Shown here: one piece after another, positions 1-5,998 of the stretch
How positions within the stretch are numbered: the first letter of the stretch is position 1
Layout: each line of letters opens with the position of its first letter
Assembly: GCA_027458945.1 (NCBI GenBank)
Contig: DAIDOU010000159.1
Span: forward strand, 1-6,540
Direction: 5' to 3'
Length of the DNA stretch: 6,540 bases
From: Acidobacteriota bacterium
GTDB lineage: Bacteria; Acidobacteriota; Thermoanaerobaculia; Thermoanaerobaculales; Thermoanaerobaculaceae
The notes under the pieces: generated by a model
Database searches by the model: none
The model's input: the letters and a program-made list of their open reading frames with translations, nothing else
Told to the model about the DNA's origin: nothing
Position numbers and translations under genes: made by a program

Positions 1-229
1 GCCGCGCCGTGCGCGCGATCGCGTCGTGGTCGCCGCTCGCCAGCCGCGGCGCCAACGATCCGGCCAATGTCGAGGCCGCGACCCGCGTGCCACGGCTGAA
101 CCCGCTGTCGGCCTCACGCCGGCCGAGAACGTCGGCGGCGAAAAACGCCACGCCGGCGGCGGTCGCCGCGCCCAGCGCGGCGACCACGACGGCGCGAGCG
201 CGCAACGTCCGCGGCAACCCCAGTTTCAC
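1..229 (-). CDS. 5' fragment of a membrane-anchored protein of unknown function (possibly a sensor)
   Basis: This open frame starts at GTG 229-227 on the minus strand and runs off the left edge (76 codons visible, no stop). Its codons end mostly in G or C, as in the other genes here, which supports real coding. Residues 1-13 are basic (KLGLPRTLRARA). Residues 14-32 form one hydrophobic segment rich in Ala/Val ending in FFAAD, read as an uncleaved signal anchor. The rest visible (about 33-76) is polar and Arg/Ala-rich and ends in LAPRLASGDHDAIARTAR, a helical stretch that would suit the start of an extracytoplasmic domain. This shape is common in sensor kinases, diguanylate cyclases and chemoreceptors, but no catalytic domain is visible and I do not recognise the family. 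An in-frame ATG at 340-338 is also possible, but it would overlap purB and add a non-hydrophobic leader, so GTG 229 is preferred. GAGG sits only 2 nt before it, a poor ribosome site. Confidence 0.6.
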   Translation of the reverse strand, partial: MKLGLPRTLRARAVVVAALGAATAAGVAFFAADVLGRREADSGFSRGTRVAASTLAGSLAPRLASGDHDAIARTAR

Positions 230-322
230 CGCCTCAGTGTATGCCAGTCGGGCCGGATCGACGAAGCCCCGCCTCGAGAGCGAGGCGGGCGCGACGGGTC
301 GATGCGTGGCACAATGGAAGGG
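230..322. promoter_or_regulatory. Divergent spacer with 9-bp hairpin between the membrane-protein gene and purB
   Basis: This 93-bp gap separates two genes that run away from each other, so both promoters should lie here. The clearest element is a perfect inverted repeat: arms 268-276 (CCCGCCTCG) and 281-289 (CGAGGCGGG) with the 4-nt loop AGAG. There is no T run on either side, so it does not look like an intrinsic terminator. Weak -10-like hexamers are CACAAT at 310-315 (plus strand, for purB) and TACACT at 242-237 (minus strand, for the left gene). Each lies so close to its start codon that the transcript would be nearly leaderless. No convincing -35 box was found for either. Promoter calls are inference; the hairpin is seen directly. 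Confidence 0.45.
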
Positions 323-1750
323 ATGACCGAGTTCGTCCATCCGCTGTCCGGGCGCTACGCGTCCCCGACGATGCAGCGCTTCTTCTCGCTGCCGGTGCGT
401 TTCGGGCTGTGGCGCCGCCTCTGGCTCGAGCTGATGCGCGCCGAGCGCGACCTCGGCGTCGAGATCCCGGCCGTGGCGATCGCGGAGCTGGAGGCCCACC
501 TCGAGCCGACCGCCGCCGAGCTGGAGCGTGCGGCCGAGATCGAGCACGAGACCCGCCACGACGTGATGGCCCACATCCGCGCTCTCGCCGAGGTCGCGCC
601 CGCCGCCGGTCCGTACCTCCACCTCGGGGCGACCTCGTGCTACGTGACGGACAACGCCGATCTCGTGATCCTCGCGCGTGCGGCCGAGCTCGTGCTGCAG
701 CGGGCAACGGCCGTCGCCGCGGCGCTCGCCGCGTTCGCGCGGACGCACCGCGCCCACCCCTGCCTCGGTCACACTCATTTCCAGCCGGCGCAGCCGACGA
801 CGGTGGGCAAGCGCGCCTGCCTCTGGCTCTCCGACCTCCTCGCCGACCTCGAGCGTCTCGAGGCCGAGCGCCGCCGCCTGCTGTTGCGCGGCGCCAAGGG
901 CACCACCGGCACGCAGGCGTCGTTCCTCCAGTTGCTCGGAGACGGCGCCAAGGTGCGCGAGCTCGACTGCCGCATCGCCGCCGCGTTCTCCTTCCCGGGC
1001 ACCTACCCGATCACCGGCCAGACCTCGCCGCGCAAGCCCGAGTTCTACCTGCTCGCGTGCCTGTCGGGGATGGCGCAGTCGGCCTACAAGTTCGCCGGCG
1101 ACGTCCGCCTGCTCGCGCGCCTGAAGGAGGTCGAGGAGCCGTTCGGCGAAGGCCAGGTCGGCTCCTCGGCGATGCCGTACAAGCGCAACCCGATGCGGTG
1201 CGAGCGCATGGCCGCCCTCGCCCGCCACCTGATCGTCATCGAGCCCGACGCGGCGTGGACCGCGGCATCGCAGTGGCTCGAGCGGACGCTCGACGACTCT
1301 GCCAACCGGCGGTTGGCGCTCCCCGAGGCGTTCCTCACCGCCGACGCGATCCTGCTGCTGTGGCGCTCGGTCGCGGCCGGGCTCGAGGTGCACCCGGCGA
1401 TGGTCCGCCGCAACCTCGAGGAGGAGCTGCCGTTCATGGCGAGCGAGGAGATCCTGCTGGCGGCGGCCGCCCGCGGCGGCGACCGGCAACGCCTGCACGA
1501 GCGGCTGCGCGTGCTCTCCGCCGAGGCCGGCCGTCGCGTCAAGGACGGCGGCGAGAAGAACCCGCTGCTCGAGCTGGTCGCCGCCGACCCGGCGTTCGCG
1601 CTCGACCGGGCGCGCCTCGACGGGCTGCTCGACCCGGCCCGGTTCATCGGCCGCGCGCCGGAGCAGGTCGACGAGTTCCTCGCCGCCGTGGCCGACCCGT
1701 GGATCGCCTCCCACGCGGCCGCGGCCGACGACGAGGAGCCGCGGGTGTGA
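323..1750 (+). CDS. purB: Adenylosuccinate lyase, eukaryote-like (ADSL) type
   Basis: The enzyme cleaves SAICAR to AICAR plus fumarate in purine synthesis, and adenylosuccinate to AMP plus fumarate; it acts in the cytoplasm as a homotetramer in this family. The product is 475 aa, close to the 484 aa of human ADSL. Visible family landmarks: SGRYASPTM at 9-17; RHDVMAH at 78-84 with the conserved His79; LGATSCYVTDNADL at 101-114; GHTHFQPAQPTTVGKR at 149-164 with the presumed general-acid His152; KGTTGTQASFLQL at 192-204; the fumarate-lyase signature loop GSSAMPYKRNPM at 280-291 with the presumed general-base Ser282; and ERTLDDSANRR at 320-330. These blocks match the animal ADSL protein almost word for word. 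ATG 323 is chosen because homology begins just after it; in-frame ATGs at 302 and 314 are alternatives and none has a well-spaced ribosome site. No other pur gene is adjacent. The C-terminal tail (464-475) is acidic and probably unstructured. Identity is near certain; the start is less so. Confidence 0.95.
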   Translation: MTEFVHPLSGRYASPTMQRFFSLPVRFGLWRRLWLELMRAERDLGVEIPAVAIAELEAHLEPTAAELERAAEIEHETRHDVMAHIRALAEVAPAAGPYLHLGATSCYVTDNADLVILARAAELVLQRATAVAAALAAFARTHRAHPCLGHTHFQPAQPTTVGKRACLWLSDLLADLERLEAERRRLLLRGAKGTTGTQASFLQLLGDGAKVRELDCRIAAAFSFPGTYPITGQTSPRKPEFYLLACLSGMAQSAYKFAGDVRLLARLKEVEEPFGEGQVGSSAMPYKRNPMRCERMAALARHLIVIEPDAAWTAASQWLERTLDDSANRRLALPEAFLTADAILLLWRSVAAGLEVHPAMVRRNLEEELPFMASEEILLAAAARGGDRQRLHERLRVLSAEAGRRVKDGGEKNPLLELVAADPAFALDRARLDGLLDPARFIGRAPEQVDEFLAAVADPWIASHAAAADDEEPRV

Positions 1751-1758
1751 GCGACAGC

Positions 1759-1820
1759 GGTCCGGGGTCCGGGGTCCGGGAAGAGGCCGTGGGCCGTGGT
1801 CCGTGGTCCGCGGTCCGGGA
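1759..1820. repeat. Heptamer tandem repeats, TCCGNGG type, in two blocks
   Basis: Just past the purB stop there are two runs of a 7-bp unit. The first has three copies (TCCGGGG 1761-1767, TCCGGGG 1768-1774, TCCGGGA 1775-1781). After a 4-bp break (AGAG, 1782-1785) the second has five copies (GCCGTGG 1786-1792 and 1793-1799, TCCGTGG 1800-1806, TCCGCGG 1807-1813, TCCGGGA 1814-1820). Both blocks end in the same variant, TCCGGGA followed by AG. The frame through them is not coding on either strand as far as can be judged. Function is unknown; slippage-born microsatellite or a mobile intergenic repeat family are both possible. Confidence 0.85.
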
Positions 1821-1885
1821 AGGCGCAGAGGAAGAACTTGGAGCCGGTGGCCTGTCGCCGCGGGTGGCGCACGGCCGGGCTGTCG

Positions 1886-1953
1886 TTCCTTTGCCCTTTG
1901 CCCTTTCCCCTTTTCCTCTGCTCCTCAGCTCCTCAGCTCCTCGGCGCCTCGGC
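1886..1953. repeat. Pyrimidine-rich tract of heptamer and octamer repeats
   Basis: On the plus strand this stretch is almost pure C/T. It starts with a 7-bp unit (TTTGCCC 1890-1896 and 1897-1903, TTTCCCC 1904-1910, then TTTTCC). It then switches to an 8-bp unit (GCTCCTCA 1920-1927 and 1928-1935, GCTCCTCG 1936-1943, GCGCCTCG 1944-1951). It lies in the gap between the convergent ends of purB and the permease gene. A homopurine/homopyrimidine run of this kind could adopt an unusual DNA structure or slow polymerases, but that is inference. The intervening 65 bp (1821-1885) hold no gene that I can support and no U-tract terminator. Confidence 0.8.
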
Positions 1954-1975
1954 GAAGTGACACGTGCCGCGCTCA

Positions 1976-3193
1976 TCACTCCTCCCGCAGGGCGACGATC
2001 GGGTCGAGGCGGGCGGCGCGCACCGCCGGCAGCCAGCCGGCGAGGACGCCGGCGAGCGTCGCGACGGTGAGGCCGGTGCCGACCAGGAACGGCGTCACCC
2101 GTGCCGGGAACGGGCTCCAGTGGCCGACCGCGAGCGCGGCGAGCCAGCCGACGAGGACGCCGGCGACGCCGCCGGCGAAGCTCTGCGCCACCGCCTCGAA
2201 GAGGAACTGGCGGTGGAGGTCGCGGCGGCGGGCGCCGAGCGCCTTGCGCAGGCCGATCTCGCGCGTGCGCTCGACGATCGAGGCGAACATCGTGTTGGCG
2301 ATCGCCACGCCGCCGACCACGAGCGAGACCGAGGAGATCCAGATCACGAGCGCGAACGCCGAGAACGTGATGCTCTTCCACAGCGTCGAGAGCGCGTCGG
2401 CGTCGATGATCCCGAACGGGTCGGGCGCGGAGAACGGGGTGCCGCGGCGCGAGCGCAGCACCAGGCGCACCGCGTCCTCCATCGCCGGGACCTCGGCCGC
2501 GGTCCTCGCCTCGACGAAGATGTCGAGGCTGCGCACCATCCCGAACGCGTGCTGGTACGCGGCGAGCGGCACCAGGACGAAACGGTCCTGGCTCTGGCCG
2601 AACGTGCTTCCCTGCTTGACCATCGTGCCGATGATGCGGAACGGCTTCCCCTCGACGGTGATCTGGTGCCCGATCGGGTCCACGTGCGGGAAGAGCTGGT
2701 CGCGGACGTCCCAGCCGATCACCGCCACCGGCTGGCCGGCGGACGCCTCGCTCTGGGTGAAGAAGCGCCCGTCGGCGAGCTCGAGGCCGACCATCCACGG
2801 CAGCTCCGACTCGGCGCCGAGCACGAACGTGTCGGCGAGGCGGCGCCCGCCGGCGTACACCGGCCGGGTCGAGAACACGCGGCCGGCGACGCGCCGAGCC
2901 TGCGGCACCAGGCGGCGCACGGCCTCGAGGTCGGCGTCGGTGATGTCCTTGCGCTTGAGCGCGGCGAGGAACTCCTCGCGGCTGCGGATGATGCCGAACT
3001 TGGTGAAGATCACGGTGTTGGGGCCGAGGCCGGCGATCACGTTGGCGGCGTACTTGTTCAGCCCCGAGACCACCGAGATCACGGCCACGATCGTCGCCAC
3101 CGCGATGATGATCCCGAGCAGGTTGAGGAACAGCCGCAGCTTGTGCGCGGTGAGGGCGCCGAGGCCGGTGCGGACGACGTCGCCGAGGATCAT
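1976..3193 (-). CDS. MacB/FtsX-type ABC transporter permease, no ATPase domain
   Basis: This is an inner-membrane subunit of a MacB-like ABC transporter, which drives export through a mechanotransmission mechanism in this family. At 405 aa it has the standard permease layout: a short cytoplasmic N-terminus, TM1 at about 21-43 (FLNLLGIIIAVATIVAVISVV), a large extracytoplasmic MacB_PCD-type domain from about 44 to 270, and three C-terminal membrane segments at about 279-303, 333-355 and 370-392. The coupling-helix motif REIGLRKALGA follows TM2 at 311-321, where it contacts the ATPase in known systems. The C-terminus LDPIVALREE matches the usual end of the family. MacB itself carries an N-terminal ATPase domain; this protein has none, so a separate ATPase must partner it, yet none is adjacent. 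ATG 3193-3191 is the only good start; the ribosome site before it is weak (GGGCGG, 7 nt upstream). It follows the adaptor gene by 34 bp in the same operon. Substrate unknown. Confidence 0.92.
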   Translation of the reverse strand: MILGDVVRTGLGALTAHKLRLFLNLLGIIIAVATIVAVISVVSGLNKYAANVIAGLGPNTVIFTKFGIIRSREEFLAALKRKDITDADLEAVRRLVPQARRVAGRVFSTRPVYAGGRRLADTFVLGAESELPWMVGLELADGRFFTQSEASAGQPVAVIGWDVRDQLFPHVDPIGHQITVEGKPFRIIGTMVKQGSTFGQSQDRFVLVPLAAYQHAFGMVRSLDIFVEARTAAEVPAMEDAVRLVLRSRRGTPFSAPDPFGIIDADALSTLWKSITFSAFALVIWISSVSLVVGGVAIANTMFASIVERTREIGLRKALGARRRDLHRQFLFEAVAQSFAGGVAGVLVGWLAALAVGHWSPFPARVTPFLVGTGLTVATLAGVLAGWLPAVRAARLDPIVALREE

Positions 3194-3231
3194 GCGCGGG
3201 CCGCCCGTTCGAGTGCGGCGGGAGCGGTCAT
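3190..3231 (-). CDS. 13-codon mini-ORF bridging adaptor and permease genes
   Basis: This reading frame encodes MTAPAALERAARA. Its ATG (3231-3229) overlaps the adaptor stop codon as ATGA, and its TGA (3192-3190) overlaps the permease start as ATGA. The peptide resembles no family I know and is probably not a functional product. Ribosomes finishing the adaptor could reinitiate here and be delivered to the permease start, which lacks a strong ribosome site. A chance open frame of 13 codons is quite possible in GC-rich DNA, so this is offered as a possible coupling device only. Confidence 0.25.
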   Translation of the reverse strand: MTAPAALERAARA

Positions 3232-4508
3232 TCCAGCCCCGGCTCCTTGCTCTTGTCGACCATGATCTCGGCCCCCGGCTTGAGGTCGCGCAGCGCCTTG
3301 AACGGGCCCACGATCACCTCGTCGCCCTGCTTGAGGCCGCTGGTGACCTCGACGTCGAGCTCGCCGCGGATGCCGGTGGTGACCGGGCGGAACTCGGCCT
3401 TGTGCCCGGCGACGACGTAGACGCCCTCGATCTCGCGCGGGCGGGAGGCGATCGCCTCCTTGTGCGCCGAGGTGGCGGCCGGCCCGGCTGCGTCCGGCGC
3501 CGGTGTCGGGGTGGTCTTGGCCTCGGGCTGGCGCTCCACGAGCGCGCCGATCGGCACCGTGAGGACGTCGTTCCGGGTCGCGGTGGTGATGTCGGCGGTG
3601 ACGGTGAGGCCGGGGCGGATGCGCTCCGGGTGCTTGAGCAGCGTCACCTTCACCGAGTAGTCGGTGCCGGTGGCGGCGCCGCCGAGCGCCGAGGTGCCCT
3701 GGATCGGGCTCGAGCCGATCTCCGACACCTCGCCGGGGAAACGCTCGTCCGGGAACGCGTCGATCCGCACCACCGCCGGCTGGCCGAGGTGGAGCTGCGG
3801 CACGTCGGTCTGGTCGACCTCGAGGACCGCCTCGATCGTGGACATGTCCGAGATCGTCATCAGCACGGTTCCCGGGTTGTTCATCGTGCCGGTGACGATC
3901 ACCTCGCCCTTCTCGATGTTGCGGCGGGTGACAATGCCGTCCATCGGGGCGCGGATCTCGGTCTTGGCGAGCGAGTCGGCGGCCGAGGCGAGATCGGCGC
4001 GCGCCTGCTCGACCTGCCGCTGCGCGCGCTGCGTCGAGGCCACCGCCTGCTCGTACGTGCTGCGCGTGTGCTCGCGGTCGGCCTCGGCGAGGATCCCGTC
4101 CTTGAACTGCTGGTTGGCGCGGTCGAGGTCGCGCTTGGCCTGCGCCGTCGCCTCGCGGGAGCGGGTCAGCTCGGACTCGAGTCCTTGCAGGTTGTACTTC
4201 GCGCTGTTGACCGCGGCGGCGTAACGGGCCTGGTCGATCACCGCGAGCAGTTCGCCCTTGGTGACGCGGTCACCCTCCTTGACGTTGAGCTCGGTGACCT
4301 GCCCCATGGCGTTGGCCGAGAGCTCGACCTTGGTCTTGGCCTGCACGGTGCCGTTCGCCGTCACCAGCTGGACGAGGTTCTGACGCCCCACCTTGGCGGC
4401 GCGGACCAGCATCCCCTTGCCGCGGCGGCTGGCGATCACCCCCGCCGCCACGGCGACGACCACGACCGCCACGAGCACCCCGATGATCACCTTCGTGCGC
4501 CGTTTCAT
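3228..4508 (-). CDS. MacA/HlyD-family periplasmic adaptor (membrane fusion protein)
   Basis: This adaptor subunit would link an inner-membrane ABC transporter to an outer-membrane channel. It is 426 aa. A basic start (MKRRTK) is followed by a membrane anchor at about 7-26. The first half of the lipoyl domain is at about 63-92 (VTELNVKEGDRVTKGELLAVID). A coiled-coil hairpin rich in Ala, Gln, Arg and Glu spans about 93-182. The second lipoyl half is at about 183-205 (TEIRAPMDGIVTRRNIEKGE), followed by beta-barrel and membrane-proximal domains to the C-terminus (GLKQGDEVIVGPFKALRDLKPG, 391-412). A Pro/Ala/Thr-rich insert at about 327-350 interrupts the membrane-proximal part and is unusual. ATG 4508 is chosen because AGGAGG lies 7 nt upstream; an open extension to ATG 4646 would cross the divergent promoter and adds no homologous sequence. 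The permease gene follows. The RIRPGLTVTADI motif (296-307) is typical of MacA-like rather than toxin-secretion HlyD proteins. Confidence 0.93.
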   Translation of the reverse strand: MKRRTKVIIGVLVAVVVVAVAAGVIASRRGKGMLVRAAKVGRQNLVQLVTANGTVQAKTKVELSANAMGQVTELNVKEGDRVTKGELLAVIDQARYAAAVNSAKYNLQGLESELTRSREATAQAKRDLDRANQQFKDGILAEADREHTRSTYEQAVASTQRAQRQVEQARADLASAADSLAKTEIRAPMDGIVTRRNIEKGEVIVTGTMNNPGTVLMTISDMSTIEAVLEVDQTDVPQLHLGQPAVVRIDAFPDERFPGEVSEIGSSPIQGTSALGGAATGTDYSVKVTLLKHPERIRPGLTVTADITTATRNDVLTVPIGALVERQPEAKTTPTPAPDAAGPAATSAHKEAIASRPREIEGVYVVAGHKAEFRPVTTGIRGELDVEVTSGLKQGDEVIVGPFKALRDLKPGAEIMVDKSKEPGLE

Positions 4509-4515
4509 CCCGAGT

Positions 4516-4521
4516 CCTCCT
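4516..4521 (-). promoter_or_regulatory. Ribosome binding site of the adaptor gene
   Basis: The minus strand reads AGGAGG here, then 7 nt, then ATG at 4508. It is a full consensus Shine-Dalgarno sequence and fixes the adaptor start against the longer open frame. Confidence 0.85.
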
Positions 4522-4566
4522 GGGTCAACCGTCCGGCCGGGCCGTGACCGCCCGCCCGCGCCACCA

Positions 4567-4629
4567 TAGTACGCACCGCGGGCCGCAAAAGTTCCTCCGC
4601 CGGCCCGCCGCGGTTCGCTAGTATGCACC
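4567..4629 (+). repeat. Pair of 11-bp direct repeats, TAGTA(C/T)GCACC
   Basis: TAGTACGCACC at 4567-4577 and TAGTATGCACC at 4619-4629 match at 10 of 11 positions and lie 52 bp apart, close to five helical turns. They overlap the candidate -10 boxes of both divergent promoters. They could be two tandem plus-strand -10 elements or two sites for one regulator. Confidence 0.55.
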
Positions 4630-4634
4630 CGTGC

Positions 4635-4641
4635 GAGGGAG
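4635..4641 (+). promoter_or_regulatory. Ribosome binding site that sets the glycosyltransferase start
   Basis: GAGGGAG at 4635-4641 lies 7 nt before GTG 4649. The earlier in-frame GTG at 4631 has no such site and coincides with the predicted transcript start, so 4649 is preferred. Confidence 0.7.
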
Positions 4642-4648
4642 TTCACCT

Positions 4649-5344
4649 GTGGCCGGGTTGGCCGTGATCGTGCCGACGCTCGACGAGGAGCGCACGATCC
4701 GGGCGTGTCTCGCCGCGGTGGGGGAGGAGCCCGGGGTCGAGGTCGTGGTTTCCGACGGCGGTTCGACCGACGCGACGGCGGCGCTCGTGCGCGCCGAGTT
4801 TCCCGGCGCGAGGGTGGTCGCGGGACCGGCCGGGCGCGGCGCCCAGCTCAACCGCGGCGCCGCCGCGGCGACCTCCGATGCCTACGTGTTCGTCCACGCC
4901 GACTGCCGCCTGCCGGTCGGGTGGGCCGCGGCGGTGCGCGCCGCCCTCGCCGAGCCGGGGACCGCGCTCGGCTGCTTCCGCCTGCACACCGAGCCGGCGA
5001 GCAGCGGGGGCGGCGCCGTGGCGCGCGGCTGGTGGCGGCTGCTCGACCTGCGCGGCCGCGGGCTCGGGCGGCCGTACGGCGACCAGGCGCTGTTCGTGAC
5101 CCGGGAGGTGTTCGCGGCCGTGGGCGGTTTTCCCGCGATCCCGCTGATGGAGGACGTCGAGTTCGTCCGCCGCTGCCTGCGCCACGGCCACCTCGCCCGG
5201 CTGCCGCTCGCCGTGCGCACGACGGCGCGCCGGTTCGCCCGCCGGCCGCTACGGGCGCGCCTCTGCACCGCGACGTTCCCACTCCTGTTCCGCCTCGGCG
5301 TGAGCCCGCACCGTCTCGCCCGCTGGTACGGAGACGTGCGGTGA
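4649..5344 (+). CDS. Family 2 glycosyltransferase, TIGR04283-like (arsenosugar / rSAM-selenodomain-associated)
   Basis: A cytoplasmic GT-A fold glycosyltransferase of 231 aa, the usual length for this small family, without membrane segments. Motifs in order: VIVPTLDEE at 6-14 (nucleotide-binding start of the fold); VSDGGSTDAT at 34-43; GRGAQLNRGA at 62-71, typical of TIGR04283 (often GRAxQMNxGA); FVHADCRLP at 81-89, where HAD takes the place of the metal-binding DXD; GDQALFVTREVF at 144-155; and GGFPAIPLMEDVEF at 159-172 with the probable catalytic MED. Family members co-occur with a second transferase (TIGR04282) and with the radical SAM protein ArsS, and are named for arsenosugar biosynthesis in current annotation. 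The acceptor and sugar donor are not known from sequence. Here the partner transferase follows immediately with a 4-bp GTGA overlap, so the two are translationally coupled. Family assignment is from motif recognition; role in arsenosugar formation is inference. Confidence 0.88.
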   Translation: MAGLAVIVPTLDEERTIRACLAAVGEEPGVEVVVSDGGSTDATAALVRAEFPGARVVAGPAGRGAQLNRGAAAATSDAYVFVHADCRLPVGWAAAVRAALAEPGTALGCFRLHTEPASSGGGAVARGWWRLLDLRGRGLGRPYGDQALFVTREVFAAVGGFPAIPLMEDVEFVRRCLRHGHLARLPLAVRTTARRFARRPLRARLCTATFPLLFRLGVSPHRLARWYGDVR

Positions 5345-5988
5345 GCGCCGAGGTCGTGGTGTTCGGTCGCGTGCCGGAGGCCGGGCGGGTCAAGACGCGC
5401 CTGGCGGCGGCGATCGGCGCGGCCGCGGCGGCAGAGGTGTACAAGGCGTTGCTGGAGCACGCGCTGGCCGAGGCGCTGGCCTCGGGGTACCCGGTGACGC
5501 TCGCGCTCGCCGAACCCGGCGGCCCCGCCGCGGCGTGGGCGCCGCCGCCCGGGGTCGCGGTCGAACTGCAGGCGGGCGACGACCTCGGCGAGCGGATGGC
5601 GGCCGCGTTTGCGGCGCGCTTCGCCGCCGGCGTCGAAGCCGTGGTGCTCGTCGGCTCGGACGCCCCCGGCCTCGATGCGGCGTTGATGCGGCGCGCCGCC
5701 GTCGCGTGCGCCCGCGTGCCGGTCGTGCTGGCGCCCGCGCTCGACGGCGGCTACGCGCTCGTCGCGCAACGGGCGCCCGGGGCGGCGCTCTTCGACGGCG
5801 TGCCGTGGTCGTCGCCGGACACGCTGGCGGCGACGCGCGCGGCGCTGCAGCAGCTCGGTATCGCTCACGAGGAGCTCGAGGCGGTCCGCGACATCGACAC
5901 CGCCGCCGACCTGCTCTCCGCGCTCGCCGATCCCGGCCTCGACGGCGAGCTCCGGTGCCGCCTGGCGGCGGCGGCCGGGATCCGGTGA
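5341..5988 (+). CDS. TIGR04282/DUF2064-family transferase (nucleotidyltransferase-like, arsenosugar-associated)
   Basis: A 215-aa protein of the DUF2064 family, built on a nucleotide-diphospho-sugar transferase fold like MobA and CofC. Motifs: VVFGRVPEAGRVKTRLA at 6-22, the family's nucleotide-binding loop; LQAGDDLGERMAAAF at 76-90; VLVGSDAPGLD at 102-112, with the metal-binding Asp; PALDGGYALVA at 132-142; PWSSPDTLAAT at 155-165; and DIDTAADL at 184-191. All canonical blocks are present and no truncation is seen. GTG 5341 is the start: it overlaps the preceding stop as GTGA and the homology begins right there. The family is labelled a glycosyltransferase in some databases, but whether it transfers a nucleotide to make an activated sugar or acts as a glycosyltransferase is unsettled to my knowledge. 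The pairing with a TIGR04283 protein upstream is characteristic. The phosphorylase gene starts 10 bp downstream. Confidence 0.9.
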   Translation: MSAEVVVFGRVPEAGRVKTRLAAAIGAAAAAEVYKALLEHALAEALASGYPVTLALAEPGGPAAAWAPPPGVAVELQAGDDLGERMAAAFAARFAAGVEAVVLVGSDAPGLDAALMRRAAVACARVPVVLAPALDGGYALVAQRAPGAALFDGVPWSSPDTLAATRAALQQLGIAHEELEAVRDIDTAADLLSALADPGLDGELRCRLAAAAGIR

Positions 5989-5992
5989 GGAG
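5988..5992 (+). promoter_or_regulatory. Ribosome binding site of the nucleoside phosphorylase gene
   Basis: AGGAG at 5988-5992 overlaps the last base of the preceding TGA (5986-5988) and lies 6 nt before ATG 5999. It supports that start and co-transcription of the three genes. Confidence 0.8.
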
Positions 5993-5998
5993 ACGCGC

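Larger units (their letters stand above)
4509..4648. promoter_or_regulatory. Divergent promoter region between efflux operon and transferase operon
   Basis: Both operons must be started from this 140-bp gap. On the minus strand, TACTAT at 4571-4566 is a good -10 candidate that would leave an adaptor leader of about 50 nt. On the plus strand, TAGTAT at 4619-4624 is a good -10 candidate that puts the transcript start near 4631, about 18 nt before the GTG start of the glycosyltransferase. Neither has a recognisable -35 box at 16-18 bp. An A-run (4587-4590) and the loop between two GC-rich inverted arms (4579-4585 and 4601-4607) occupy the centre. The hexamers are seen; promoter function is inferred. 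Confidence 0.5.

Noticed and set aside
26..322. Open frame extending purB upstream by 99 codons
   Set aside because: The extension has Arg/Gly-rich shadow composition, no homology to ADSL, and lies over the minus-strand coding region and the hairpin spacer.
1856..1869. Possible terminator hairpin CGCC...GGCG in the convergent spacer
   Set aside because: The stem is only 4 bp and no T run follows on either strand; in DNA this GC-rich it is expected by chance.
1751..1975. CRISPR array or insertion-sequence remnant
   Set aside because: Units are 7-8 bp without spacers, and no terminal inverted repeats or transposase fragments are visible.
1644..1978. Minus-strand frame starting at the ATG that overlaps the permease stop (TGATGAG)
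   Set aside because: The product is a low-complexity Arg/Pro/Ala chain read through the repeat blocks and back into purB antisense; no domain is visible and third-position bias does not support coding.
1803..4547. Long plus-strand open frame of about 900 codons
   Set aside because: It is the antisense shadow of the permease and adaptor genes, whose minus-strand frames carry clear family motifs.
4631..4648. GTG 4631 as glycosyltransferase start
   Set aside because: It has no ribosome site and falls at the expected transcript start of the TAGTAT promoter, while GTG 4649 has GAGGGAG at ideal spacing and is followed directly by the conserved start of the fold.
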